Source: JACORV01 sp041484135 | GTDB taxonomy: Bacteria; Gemmatimonadota; Gemmatimonadetes; Gemmatimonadales; JACORV01 | Assembly: GCA_041484135.1 (NCBI GenBank) | Contig: JBGPHD010000001.1 | Location: 4,163 to 68,162, forward strand | DNA length: 64,000 nucleotides | Direction: 5' to 3' | In this document: one piece after another, positions 33,031 through 41,265 of the stretch | How the letters are laid out: every line of letters begins with the position of its first letter | Numbering within the stretch: position 1 is the first letter of the stretch | The notes under the pieces: generated by a model | Told to the model about the DNA's origin: nothing | The model's database searches: none | The model's input: only the letters and a program-made list of their open reading frames with translations | Program-made: the position numbers and the translations under genes

Positions 33031-35388
33031 CTAGCCCCCGCTGCGCATCGCTCCCTGGCCCAGGAGATTGGTGTCGAACAGGCGCAGGATCCGCTTGTAC
33101 TCGTCGGCCCAGCTCGACGCCAGCCGAAAGCCGTGCGGTTCGACCGGGTATACCGCGATCTCCCAGTTCTCCTTCCGCAGCTCGATCAGCCGCTGCACCA
33201 GCCTCACGGCATCCTGGAAGTTCACGTTGTCGTCCACCATGCCATGACAGATGAGGAGCGCGCCGCGGAGCCCCTCGGCGAAGTAGATGGGCGAGGACTG
33301 GCGGTAGGCGGTGCTGTCCTCCTGCGGCTCGTTCAGGATCGCCGCCGTGTACCCGTGGTTGTAGTGCGCCCAGTCGGTGACGGGCCGCAGCGCCGCCCCG
33401 GCGCGGAAGACGCCCGGCGTCGTGAACATCGCCATCAGGGTGATGAAGCCGCCGTAGGAGCCGCCGTAGATCCCGATCCGCGCCGAATCCACGCCCAACG
33501 TCCGGACCATCCAGCGGGCGCCGTCCACGTTGTCGTCGAGGTCCGGGCCGCCCATGTGGCGGTAGATCGCGGTCCGCCAGTCGCGCCCGTGGCCGGCGCT
33601 GGCCCGGTAATCGAGGTCCAGCACCGTGTAGCCGCGGTCGGCGAGCAGGTGGTGGAAGAGGTACTCGCGCGAATATGAGGCCCACCACTTGTGCACGTTC
33701 TGCGCGTAGCCGGCGCCGTGCACGAAGATCACGCCCGCGCCGTTCGGCGTCCCCGTGGGCCGGTACAGGCGCCCCGGCACCTGGGCCCCGTCCCGCGCCG
33801 GCACCATCACCAGCTCGGGGACCCGCCAGGCATAACGCCGGAACTCCTCGGTGGTGGACTCGGTCACCTGCCGCCACGCCGCCCCGGCGCGGTTGGGCTG
33901 GAGGTACAGCTCGGGCGGGTGGTTCGCCGTCGAGTACAGGATCGCGAGCCAGCGATCGTCGGGGCTCACCACCGCGTCGTGCCGCCCGTCGCCGCGGGTG
34001 AGCTGCGTCTTCCCGCCCCCGTCGGTGCCCATGGTGTAGAAGTGGTGCTCGCCCCAGTGCACCTCGCTCGAGTGGAAATAGAAACGCCGCCGGTCGGGCG
34101 AGAGGTCGATGTCCTGCACCTCCCAGTGACCGCTGGTGAGCGCGCGCGGGGTGCCGCCCGTCGCGGGCACCGTGTAGATGTGCGCCCAGCCCGAGGCCTC
34201 CGACGTGAAGTACACGGTCTCGTCGTCGGGGAGCCATCCGGCGTTGCGCGAGAGCTGCCCCACCCAGGCGCTGTCGTGCAGGTCGTCGAGCTGCCGCACG
34301 GCGAAGCCGGGCACGTCCACCACCCAGAGCCAGCGGTCGTTGAAGTCCGCCGACTGGCCGCGCACCAGCGCGCGGTTGCCGGAAGCGGACCAGCCCACGC
34401 CGCCCAGACTCGCCCGGCGCCGGCCGAGGCCGGGATCCACCCAGTTCACCGCGCCGGAGGAGAGCTCCATGATCGCGGCGCGGGTCTGCGCCTGCTCGTC
34501 GCCCACCTTGGTGCGGTTGGGCTGCGTCTCGATGTAGCCGGTGGCGGTGACCCAGATGGGGAGCGTCTGCACCTGCGCGCCCGCGGCGCGGTCGCTCACC
34601 GTCATCAGCAAGTACCGGCCGTCCGGCGAGACGTCCCACGACTGGATGTTCTGCGCCTCGGTGAGGAAGAGGGGCCGCTGCGTCGTCGAGTCCGAGTCGG
34701 GACGCGCGAAGGGATCGGTCTCGGCGCGCGGCGGATGCACGATGAAATCGAAGAGCCGCCGCTGCTCGGCCCGGAGGAACGCGCGCTGGCCGGTGGTGTC
34801 GCGCGCGGCGCGCGCCGGCGCGGGGCCCCGCCGGATGTCGGTGAGCTGCCGCAGCGGGCCGCCCTCGAGCGACATCGCGAAGAGGTTGTTCTCACGCACA
34901 AAGGTGACGGTGCGCGCGTCCCCCGAGAGCTGGACGCTGCTCTCCTGCGCCGGCGTATCGGTGAGGCGGCGGCGCTGCCCGCGCGCGGCGTCCCACACGT
35001 ACACGTCGCCGCGGAACAGGAACGCCTTGGTCCGCAGGTCGCGGGACCAGGCGCCCGGCTGCGGGTAGAGGCTGTCCTGCGGGGAGACGAGCCGCTCCGG
35101 GTCCCCGCCCGTCACGCTCACCCGGTACGACACCTCGGCGGTGTCCACGCCCGGCCGTATCCAGCGGAAATAGACGTAGCGCGAATCGTCGGAGAACCGG
35201 ACCCGCGAGGGGGGCGTGCCGTAGAGGTCGGGGCCCCGCATGATGTTGTCCACCGTCATGTCGAACGCGGGCGAAGCGGATGGTGCGGAGGGCGGGGGCG
35301 CGGATGGTCCGGTGCGCTGCGCGCTCAGGGGCGCGGCGGCGATCCCCCCGGCGAGCGTCGTCGCCAGGAGCACGAGGGTACGGCGCAT
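33031..35388 (-). CDS. S9 family peptidase (DPP IV/prolyl oligopeptidase-like), secreted
   Basis: A 785-residue serine peptidase. Signal peptide near residues 1-24 (LSAQ end), an eight-bladed-type propeller with WD-like repeats (SPDGRYLLMTV, SPDRRRFYFHS, SPDDRWLAILY), then an alpha/beta-hydrolase domain. Catalytic residues: Ser644 in GGSYGG, Asp719 or 720 in HGMVDDNV and His752 in EPHGF. Such enzymes cleave short peptides, often after Pro or Ala, in the periplasm. It follows the small lipoprotein by 13 bases and may be part of the M6 protease operon. Good match in length and motifs. Confidence 0.93.
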   Translation of the reverse strand: MRRTLVLLATTLAGGIAAAPLSAQRTGPSAPPPSAPSASPAFDMTVDNIMRGPDLYGTPPSRVRFSDDSRYVYFRWIRPGVDTAEVSYRVSVTGGDPERLVSPQDSLYPQPGAWSRDLRTKAFLFRGDVYVWDAARGQRRRLTDTPAQESSVQLSGDARTVTFVRENNLFAMSLEGGPLRQLTDIRRGPAPARAARDTTGQRAFLRAEQRRLFDFIVHPPRAETDPFARPDSDSTTQRPLFLTEAQNIQSWDVSPDGRYLLMTVSDRAAGAQVQTLPIWVTATGYIETQPNRTKVGDEQAQTRAAIMELSSGAVNWVDPGLGRRRASLGGVGWSASGNRALVRGQSADFNDRWLWVVDVPGFAVRQLDDLHDSAWVGQLSRNAGWLPDDETVYFTSEASGWAHIYTVPATGGTPRALTSGHWEVQDIDLSPDRRRFYFHSSEVHWGEHHFYTMGTDGGGKTQLTRGDGRHDAVVSPDDRWLAILYSTANHPPELYLQPNRAGAAWRQVTESTTEEFRRYAWRVPELVMVPARDGAQVPGRLYRPTGTPNGAGVIFVHGAGYAQNVHKWWASYSREYLFHHLLADRGYTVLDLDYRASAGHGRDWRTAIYRHMGGPDLDDNVDGARWMVRTLGVDSARIGIYGGSYGGFITLMAMFTTPGVFRAGAALRPVTDWAHYNHGYTAAILNEPQEDSTAYRQSSPIYFAEGLRGALLICHGMVDDNVNFQDAVRLVQRLIELRKENWEIAVYPVEPHGFRLASSWADEYKRILRLFDTNLLGQGAMRSGG

Positions 35389-35401
35389 GGGTCGTCTCCG
35401 T

Positions 35402-35800
35402 CTAGGGCTTGATGACGGAGAGAACGTAACCCGTGGTGTCGAGGGGCGTATAGTCCGCGGCGATGACGTCCAGGACCCGCGCCGAGAAGGACGCGGCCTT
35501 GGAGACGTCGCTCACCCGGATGCGCACCAGGCTGCCGGTGGGGAGCGTCTGGCCCGCGGGCGCGATGAGCGTAACGTGGGCGCTGTCCCCGGCGAACAGA
35601 TGGAACACGATGGCGTAGGTCGCGCCGGCGGGCACCGTGACGGCCGATACCCTCCCCTTCACCGACACGAGCATCGCGCGCTCGAGCCCGGTGTTGGGCG
35701 AGGTGAGCCGCACCGAGAGATCGCCCGCGGTGGGGCCGCTGTCGGAGCAGGCCGCGAGCCCGGCGAGGAGCGCGGCGGCCGCATAACGCTTCGGGTTCAC
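35402..35800 (-). CDS. Small lipoprotein of unknown function
   Basis: A 132-residue lipoprotein with lipobox LAAC (Cys about 16). The mature part looks like an all-beta sandwich (LSVRLTSPNTGLERAMLVSV and YAIVFHLFAGDSAHVTLI) without catalytic motifs; I do not recognise the family. A related style of domain is common as a cohesin-like or chaperone partner, but this is a guess. GTG at 35800 overlaps the M6 protease stop (GTGA), and the protease ends in a dockerin-like segment, so a binding relationship is conceivable. The S9 peptidase follows 13 bases later. Confidence 0.75.
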   Translation of the reverse strand: MNPKRYAAAALLAGLAACSDSGPTAGDLSVRLTSPNTGLERAMLVSVKGRVSAVTVPAGATYAIVFHLFAGDSAHVTLIAPAGQTLPTGSLVRIRVSDVSKAASFSARVLDVIAADYTPLDTTGYVLSVIKP

Positions 35801-38052
35801 CGGCGCACCCTCCCCAGCACCCGCGCCATCACTGCCGCGTTCACCGTGGTCCCCGAGCGGTCGAGCCACGCCACGAAGTCACCGAGATCGAAGGTCCCGT
35901 TGGCGTTCCCCTGGCTGTCCAGCAGCTGCCGCTGGATGTCGGTGAGGCCGGTGCCCTGGAGGAGCTGGGCCACCGCGCTGTCGAGGAGCAGCGGCGCGAA
36001 GGTCACGGTGACGGCGTACGGCCGGCTCGCGCTGAGCACGAGGCTGGGATCGAAGCCGGCGGCGTCGCCGTCCCACTCGACGAACATGTTCTGCGGGGAG
36101 GGGTGCGCCGTCAGGGTGATGGTGGCGGTCGAGAGCACCATCGCCGTGTCGGCGGCCAGCGCCGCGGGTGACCCCGTCACAGTGCCGTTCCCAACCCGCG
36201 TGACGGCGACCCGGTTGAACGTCGCCAGCTGCGCGATCAGCGTCACCGGCGCGCTGGGCGTCACGATGACCGTCTGGGTGCGCGTTCCCGCGTTGCTCCA
36301 GCTGCGATACTCGAAGCGCGTGGCTCCGGCGGCGATCGACTGCACCGAGTCGATCGAGACGGTCAATGTCTCCGTCGCGAAGAGCGGGCTCTGGTAGTCG
36401 CTGTACGCCACGCCGTTCACCTTCACCATCGCCGAGGGGTCGCTGGCGCGGATCCGGCTGCCCAGCACGAGCCGGAAGGCCATCGCGCCGAACGGGGTCA
36501 CCTGCCGGATCGAGTCGATCTGGATGCTCGTCGGCAACCCGGAGTTGAGCTTCGCCGCGGGATTGGTCGTGGCATCGAACACGGTGTTGCCGGACGAACC
36601 GGGGAACGGATCGCCCGCGTCGCCCCGGTTGGCGCCCAGGCCGAGATGGTCGAAGCCGTCGGCCTGCATGAGGCGGAGCGCGTTAGGCTGGACCGCGTTC
36701 ACGGTGTTGGACCCGAGACGCTGGCGCATGAGCAGGGAATCCACGTGCCAGATCAGCAGTCCGGGGCCCGCGAGGTTGGTGTCCGAGCCCAGGCGCTGCC
36801 GGTTCTCCAGCAGGAAGTACTCGTTGCTCGCGGGGATGGGGACGATGAAGGCCGTGTCGTTGGTCTCGATCGGGCTCGCCTGGGTCGTCCCCGGCGAGGT
36901 GAGGGGCACCTCGGTGATCCAACCCAGATCGGCGCGCGTCCAGGCGCTCATGTGTGCCGGCCGGTCCCAGAGCTGCTGGTTGCCCGACGCCATCAGGTCC
37001 CAGTGCCCGTCGCCCTCGTTGGCGTCGTTCGGGTTGGTGTCGTAGAGGTCCGGCAGGCCGAACAGGTGTCCCGTCTCGTGCGTGATGGTCCCGATCGCGA
37101 TCGGCGCGCCCGGGGTGCAGCCCGCCGACCCGCCCTCGTAGCTCTGGATGATGTAGTCGTCGATCTTGATGAACTGCCCCTGGCGCTGCGGGTCGGGATC
37201 GTTCGTCTGGAGCGGCGCGCCCGTCCAGCCGCTGTAGCTGAAGCGGTGCGACCAGATACTCCGGGCCGCCAGCGAGGTCCTGAGGTAGCACTCACCGCCG
37301 ACGATCGGATGCAGGAACGCGGTCGCATCCACGTAGCCGTCGCCGTTCAGGTCGTACTGCGCGAAGTTCACCTGCGCGTCCACTGCCGCCACCGCCTCGG
37401 CGATGAGCTGCGAGACCTTGCTGCCCCCGAAGCAGAGGCCCTGGCACGAGCCGGGGCCCGAGTACACGGTGTCGTTCGCGGCGAGGCGGATCCCGCGATT
37501 GACGACCGTGCCGGTCACGGTCATCCGGTTCCGCGACACCTCCTGGTAGTACGTCGTCACCGAATACGGCGGCGCCGGCGCCGTGCCCCAGAGCCGGTTC
37601 TGCGCGGTGGCGCTGTCGAAGCTCGTGGTGTCGATGGTGTTGGCGTACCACACGATGAACGTGGGCATCTTGAGCGTGCCCGTGACCGCGGTGGCGCCGG
37701 GAGCGAGCACGGTGCGCGCCGCGGACGGGCCGGGCGCGCGCGAAGGCGCAGGACTGGCGTTGAGGAGGTTCCACGCGCGGCGCGACCGCAGCGCCTGTCG
37801 CCGGTCCCTCACGCGCTGCGCCTGCTCGAGCCAGCCGTGACGGAAGGCGAACGCCCGCGGGTCGCGCGTGACCATGTCGAAGAAGCCGGGCCCCGGCCGC
37901 GCCCCGCCATTGTCTCGGCCGCGGCGCAGGATGTCCGCCACGCCCGACTGCGCGTGCGCCGGCGCCGCGCCGACCGTCAAAGCGAGGAGCACGCCCACCG
38001 CGACGCCGTGCCGCGTCCGTCCCAAGACCCTCGGGCGACTACGCTGCTTCAT
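35797..38052 (-). CDS. Secreted M6-family metalloprotease
   Basis: A 751-residue protease: signal peptide (cleavage near AHAQ, about 35), propeptide-like region, M6 catalytic domain with His325-Glu326-x2-His329 (HETGHLFGLPDLYD, Asp335 as third ligand), beta-sandwich regions, an InlB/Listeria-type repeat (GNGTVTGSP, FVEWDGDAAGF) and a C-terminal dockerin-like segment (LDSQGNANGTFDLGDFVAWL). It likely degrades extracellular proteins. The C-terminal stretch resembles a single Ca-binding dockerin duplicate half. ATG at 38052 lies 6 bases after a weak -10 box. It is first in a run of exported hydrolases. Confidence 0.92.
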   Translation of the reverse strand: MKQRSRPRVLGRTRHGVAVGVLLALTVGAAPAHAQSGVADILRRGRDNGGARPGPGFFDMVTRDPRAFAFRHGWLEQAQRVRDRRQALRSRRAWNLLNASPAPSRAPGPSAARTVLAPGATAVTGTLKMPTFIVWYANTIDTTSFDSATAQNRLWGTAPAPPYSVTTYYQEVSRNRMTVTGTVVNRGIRLAANDTVYSGPGSCQGLCFGGSKVSQLIAEAVAAVDAQVNFAQYDLNGDGYVDATAFLHPIVGGECYLRTSLAARSIWSHRFSYSGWTGAPLQTNDPDPQRQGQFIKIDDYIIQSYEGGSAGCTPGAPIAIGTITHETGHLFGLPDLYDTNPNDANEGDGHWDLMASGNQQLWDRPAHMSAWTRADLGWITEVPLTSPGTTQASPIETNDTAFIVPIPASNEYFLLENRQRLGSDTNLAGPGLLIWHVDSLLMRQRLGSNTVNAVQPNALRLMQADGFDHLGLGANRGDAGDPFPGSSGNTVFDATTNPAAKLNSGLPTSIQIDSIRQVTPFGAMAFRLVLGSRIRASDPSAMVKVNGVAYSDYQSPLFATETLTVSIDSVQSIAAGATRFEYRSWSNAGTRTQTVIVTPSAPVTLIAQLATFNRVAVTRVGNGTVTGSPAALAADTAMVLSTATITLTAHPSPQNMFVEWDGDAAGFDPSLVLSASRPYAVTVTFAPLLLDSAVAQLLQGTGLTDIQRQLLDSQGNANGTFDLGDFVAWLDRSGTTVNAAVMARVLGRVRR

Positions 38053-38058
38053 CCGTCA

Positions 38059-38087
38059 ACTCTAGCAAGACCCACCGGCACCGAAAA
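38059..38087 (-). promoter_or_regulatory. Weak promoter candidate of the M6 protease gene
   Basis: Minus strand: -35 TTTTCG (38087-38082), 17-base spacer, -10 TAGAGT (38064-38059), 6 bases to the ATG. The -35 matches poorly, but -10 position mirrors other genes in this window with leaderless starts. Confidence 0.35.
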
Positions 38088-38131
38088 GGCTCAGAAACGC
38101 CGGTGTGGTCCGCGTCACCGGCGCGCCGTGA

Positions 38132-38887
38132 TCACTGCACCGCGTGCCACCGCGGCGCCGTCCAGCCGATCGCCGTGCCCAGCGCCGCGCCCGCGATCAC
38201 GTCGGTCGGGAAATGCTCGTGCGCCGCCACGCGGAACACCCCGGTGGCCGTCGCCGCCACGAAGAGCGCCACGACCTCGGTCCGATGCCGCCGGAGCACA
38301 CCCCGCCGGTGCAGGATGGACGCGACCGCCGCCGCCGCCGCGAAGGCCTGGCTGGTGTGTCCCGACGGGAACGAGAGCCCGTTGCCCGCTGCCGGGTAGC
38401 TGAGCGCCGCCGACGAGTAGCGCAACGGCCGAGGCCGGTGCACCAGCACCTTCGCCCACGCGGTCGCCGCTGAGGCGAGCCCCATGGCTTCCGAGAACAC
38501 GACGAGATCCTCGACCCTCGCCGCGCTCGGCTCCCCCCGGCGGCTGGTGAGGAGCAGCCCGATCCCGCCCAACGTCGCGCCCGCGAGCGCGATGTCGCTC
38601 CCGAGCGCCGGCCCCGACTTGAAGGTGCCGATCGAGCCGCGGTCGATGCCCCACAGATTCGCGGGGTTGCAGGGCGCGCAGGTCGCGTGCGGGAGGCTGT
38701 TCCGGAAGACCATCGGCACCAGCGTGAGGGCCGCCTCGCCCCCGAGGATGGCGGCGTCGGGCCAGCGGTGGACCTGGAACCGCAGAGGCGCGGGAACCTG
38801 TTGTGCCCATGCAGGTAACACGGCACCCAGGAGGACGATGAATCCCGCCGCGGCGGTGTTCCGTAACTTGATAAACCGCATCGTCAT
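38132..38887 (-). CDS. PAP2 family phosphatase, membrane
   Basis: A 251-residue PAP2 phosphatase. Signal/first helix (about 8-28), then catalytic motifs KVLVHRPRP (C1, Lys-x6-Arg-Pro), PSGHTS (C2) and FRVAAHEHFPTD (C3, Arg-x5-His-x3-Asp), all intact. It should dephosphorylate lipid phosphates such as phosphatidate, undecaprenyl-PP or, given its neighbours, sphingoid phosphates; the last is an inference. ATG at 38887 (or in-frame ATG at 38881) lies within the promoter of the divergent sphingolipid operon, so the two may be co-regulated or exclude each other. Confidence 0.88.
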   Translation of the reverse strand: MTMRFIKLRNTAAAGFIVLLGAVLPAWAQQVPAPLRFQVHRWPDAAILGGEAALTLVPMVFRNSLPHATCAPCNPANLWGIDRGSIGTFKSGPALGSDIALAGATLGGIGLLLTSRRGEPSAARVEDLVVFSEAMGLASAATAWAKVLVHRPRPLRYSSAALSYPAAGNGLSFPSGHTSQAFAAAAAVASILHRRGVLRRHRTEVVALFVAATATGVFRVAAHEHFPTDVIAGAALGTAIGWTAPRWHAVQ

Positions 38888-38896
38888 CGGTACAAT
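38868..38896 (+). promoter_or_regulatory. Sigma70-like promoter of the sphingolipid operon
   Basis: -35 TTGATA (38868-38873), 17-base spacer, -10 TACAAT (38891-38896): the closest match to consensus in this window. Predicted start near 38903. GGAGG (38920-38924) then precedes GTG 38930. The spacer covers the start codon of the divergent PAP2 gene. Confidence 0.68.
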
Positions 38897-38929
38897 CCGC
38901 CCAGTCCGTCTCATCGTGTGGAGGAGTCC

Positions 38930-40141
38930 GTGGCCACGACGCATGTCGCGCACGACGTCGCGTTGTTCGAGAAGTGCAAGAACTTCACCCGGGCTCGCGA
39001 AGTCCAGGCGATGGGGCTGTACCCGTACTTCACGCCGATCCACGAGTCGGAAGATACGATCGTCAAGATCGACGGCAAGACAAAGGTGATGATGGGGTCG
39101 AACAACTACCTCGGCCTCACCCACCATCCCAAAGTGCTCGAGGCCGCCGAGGCGGCCCTTCATAAGTATGGCTCCGGCTGCACCGGGAGCCGGTTCCTCA
39201 ACGGCACCCTCGACCTGCATGAGATCCTCGAGGCGAAGCTCGCCGAGTTCCTTGGCAAGGAAACCTGCCTCGTCTTCTCGACCGGGTACCAGGCCAACCT
39301 CAGCCTCGTGTCGGGACTGGTGGGCCGCGGCGAGAACATCTATCTCGACAAGCTCGACCACGCGTCCATCGTGGACGGCGCCAAGCTCTCGCACGGCGAG
39401 GTGCTGCGCTTCAACCACGGGGATCTCGGCAACCTTGAGCGCAAGCTGGCGCGCGACGACCGGCCGAAGGGCGCGATGATCGTCGTGGACGGCGTCTATT
39501 CCATGGAAGGCGACATCGCCGACCTGCCGCACCTGGTGCCGATCGCGCAGCGCTACGGCGTGGCGCTGGCGGTGGACGACGCCCACTCGGTGGGCGTCCT
39601 CGGCCCCACGGGCGCCGGCACCGCCGAGCACTTCGGCATGACCGACGAGGTGGACCTCATCGCCGGCACCTTCTCCAAGTCCCTGGCCTCCATCGGCGGC
39701 TTCGTGGCGGGCGCCGACTACGTCATTCACTACCTCAAGCATCACGCGCGGCCGCTGATCTTCACCGCGGCGCTGCCGGCCTCGAACACGGCGGGCGTGC
39801 TGGCGGCGCTGGAGATCCTGCGCACCGAGCCGGAGCGCCGTGCCGCGCTCTGGGAGAACACCCGGCGCCTCCAAGACGGGCTCCGCTCGCTCGGCTTCGA
39901 TATCGGCCACACCTGCACGCCGATCGTGCCGGTGCTGATCGGCCCGCTGGAGAGGACCTTCGTCTACTGGCGGAAGCTCTTCGACGCCGGCGTGTTCACC
40001 AATCCGGTGGTGCCGCCCGCGGTGCCGCCCTCGCAGTGCCGGCTCCGCGCCAGCGTCATGGCGACGCACACCGCGGACCAGGTGGACTTCGCGCTGGACG
40101 CCTTCGGGACGATCGGCCGCGAGCTGGGAGTGATCTCCTGA
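38930..40141 (+). CDS. spt: Serine palmitoyltransferase (AONS family PLP enzyme)
   Basis: A 403-residue alpha-oxoamine synthase. It condenses serine with an acyl thioester to 3-ketosphinganine, the first step of sphingolipid synthesis. PLP-site residues are present: His144 (HASIVDGA), Asp216 and His219 (VDDAHSVG), Lys250 (FSKSLAS). The family also includes BioF and Kbl; I prefer SPT because the next genes are a GNAT-type ceramide synthase, a ceramide reductase-like SDR and an Aur1-like PAP2 protein. GTG at 38930 with GGAGG upstream is chosen over the GTG at 38918, which overlaps that ribosome site. Its stop overlaps the next gene's CTG. Confidence 0.88.
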   Translation: MATTHVAHDVALFEKCKNFTRAREVQAMGLYPYFTPIHESEDTIVKIDGKTKVMMGSNNYLGLTHHPKVLEAAEAALHKYGSGCTGSRFLNGTLDLHEILEAKLAEFLGKETCLVFSTGYQANLSLVSGLVGRGENIYLDKLDHASIVDGAKLSHGEVLRFNHGDLGNLERKLARDDRPKGAMIVVDGVYSMEGDIADLPHLVPIAQRYGVALAVDDAHSVGVLGPTGAGTAEHFGMTDEVDLIAGTFSKSLASIGGFVAGADYVIHYLKHHARPLIFTAALPASNTAGVLAALEILRTEPERRAALWENTRRLQDGLRSLGFDIGHTCTPIVPVLIGPLERTFVYWRKLFDAGVFTNPVVPPAVPPSQCRLRASVMATHTADQVDFALDAFGTIGRELGVIS

Positions 40142-41265
40142 CCCAGGCCGTGACGGTCCGCCGCGTCGAGACCGCGGCCGACCTCAAGCGCTTCATCGCA
40201 TTCCCGTACCGGCTGCACCGGGGCGATCCCAACTGGGTCGCCCCGTTGCGCATGGACGTGAGGACGATGCTCTCCCGGGACAAGAACCCCTTCTTCGCGC
40301 ACGGCGAGGCGGACTATTTCCTCGCCGAGCGGGCGGGCGACGTGGCGGGGCGCATCGCCGCCATCCGGAACGACGCCCACACCGCGTTCCACCCCGACGA
40401 GCCCACCCTCGGCTTCTTCGGGTTCTTCGAGAGCGTGAACGACCAGGCGGTGGCCGACGCCCTGATCGCGGCCGCGGCGGGATGGCTGCGCGCCCGCGGC
40501 CTCACCGTGATGCGCGGCCCCGCCAGCCTCTCCACCAACGACGAGTGCGGCCTCCTGGTCGAGGGCTTCGACACCCCGCCCACGATCCTCATGCCCCACA
40601 ACCCGCCCTACTACGCCGAGCTGTTAGGCAGGGCCGGCTTCGTGAAGGTGATGGACCTGCTCGCCTACCAGGGCTCCGGGGATGCCCCGCCCGCCCGCCT
40701 CCTCGAGGGGGCCCGCCGGCTCGCCGAACGCCACCGGATCACCCTCCGCCCGATGGACATGAGCCGCTACTGGGAGGACGTGGAGAAGATCCGGCAGCTC
40801 TACAACAGCGCCTGGGAGAAGAACTGGGGCTTCGTCCCGATGACGGACGAGGAGATGAACCACCTCGCCCGGCAGCTCAAGCCGGTGGTGGTCCCGGACC
40901 TCATCGTCTTCGCGGAGATGGACGGCGCGGTCATCGGGTTCGCCATCACGCTCCCCGACTTCAACCAGGCGCTGGCGAAGAACCCGGACGGCCGGCTCTT
41001 CCCGTTCGGGCTCCTCAGGCTCCTCTGGCACAAGCGCCGGATCCGCCGCGCGCGTACCCTCACCCTGGGCGTGCTGCCGCGGTACCGGCGTCTGGGGGTG
41101 GACGCGCTGATGTACGAGTGGACCTGGCGCCACGGCAACGCGCACGGCCTCTTCTGGTGCGAGGCGAGCTGGCTCCTCGAGACCAACCACGCCATCCGCA
41201 ACGGCATGGAGCGGCTGGGATTCCGCGCCTACAAGACCTACCGGATGTACGACCGGCCGGTATGA
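40138..41265 (+). CDS. bcerS: GNAT-like bacterial ceramide synthase (bCerS) homologue
   Basis: A protein of about 375 residues resembling the GNAT-fold bacterial ceramide synthase first described in Caulobacter. The characteristic start FIAFPYRLHRGDPNWVAPLR and later DKNPFFAHGEADYFLA, RGPASLSTNDECGLLVEGFD and MPHNPPYYAELL are seen, as in that family, which N-acylates a sphingoid base. The first start is a CTG at 40138 overlapping the SPT stop (CTGA) with GGGAG 7 bases upstream; a GTG at 40150 is possible. It lies directly between SPT and the reductase, as expected for ceramide synthesis. Confidence 0.82.
   Translation: MTQAVTVRRVETAADLKRFIAFPYRLHRGDPNWVAPLRMDVRTMLSRDKNPFFAHGEADYFLAERAGDVAGRIAAIRNDAHTAFHPDEPTLGFFGFFESVNDQAVADALIAAAAGWLRARGLTVMRGPASLSTNDECGLLVEGFDTPPTILMPHNPPYYAELLGRAGFVKVMDLLAYQGSGDAPPARLLEGARRLAERHRITLRPMDMSRYWEDVEKIRQLYNSAWEKNWGFVPMTDEEMNHLARQLKPVVVPDLIVFAEMDGAVIGFAITLPDFNQALAKNPDGRLFPFGLLRLLWHKRRIRRARTLTLGVLPRYRRLGVDALMYEWTWRHGNAHGLFWCEASWLLETNHAIRNGMERLGFRAYKTYRMYDRPV

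Noticed and set aside
38930..40141. BioF or Kbl identity for the AONS enzyme
   Set aside because: No biotin or threonine-degradation genes are near; neighbours are ceramide enzymes. Phylogeny would be needed for proof.
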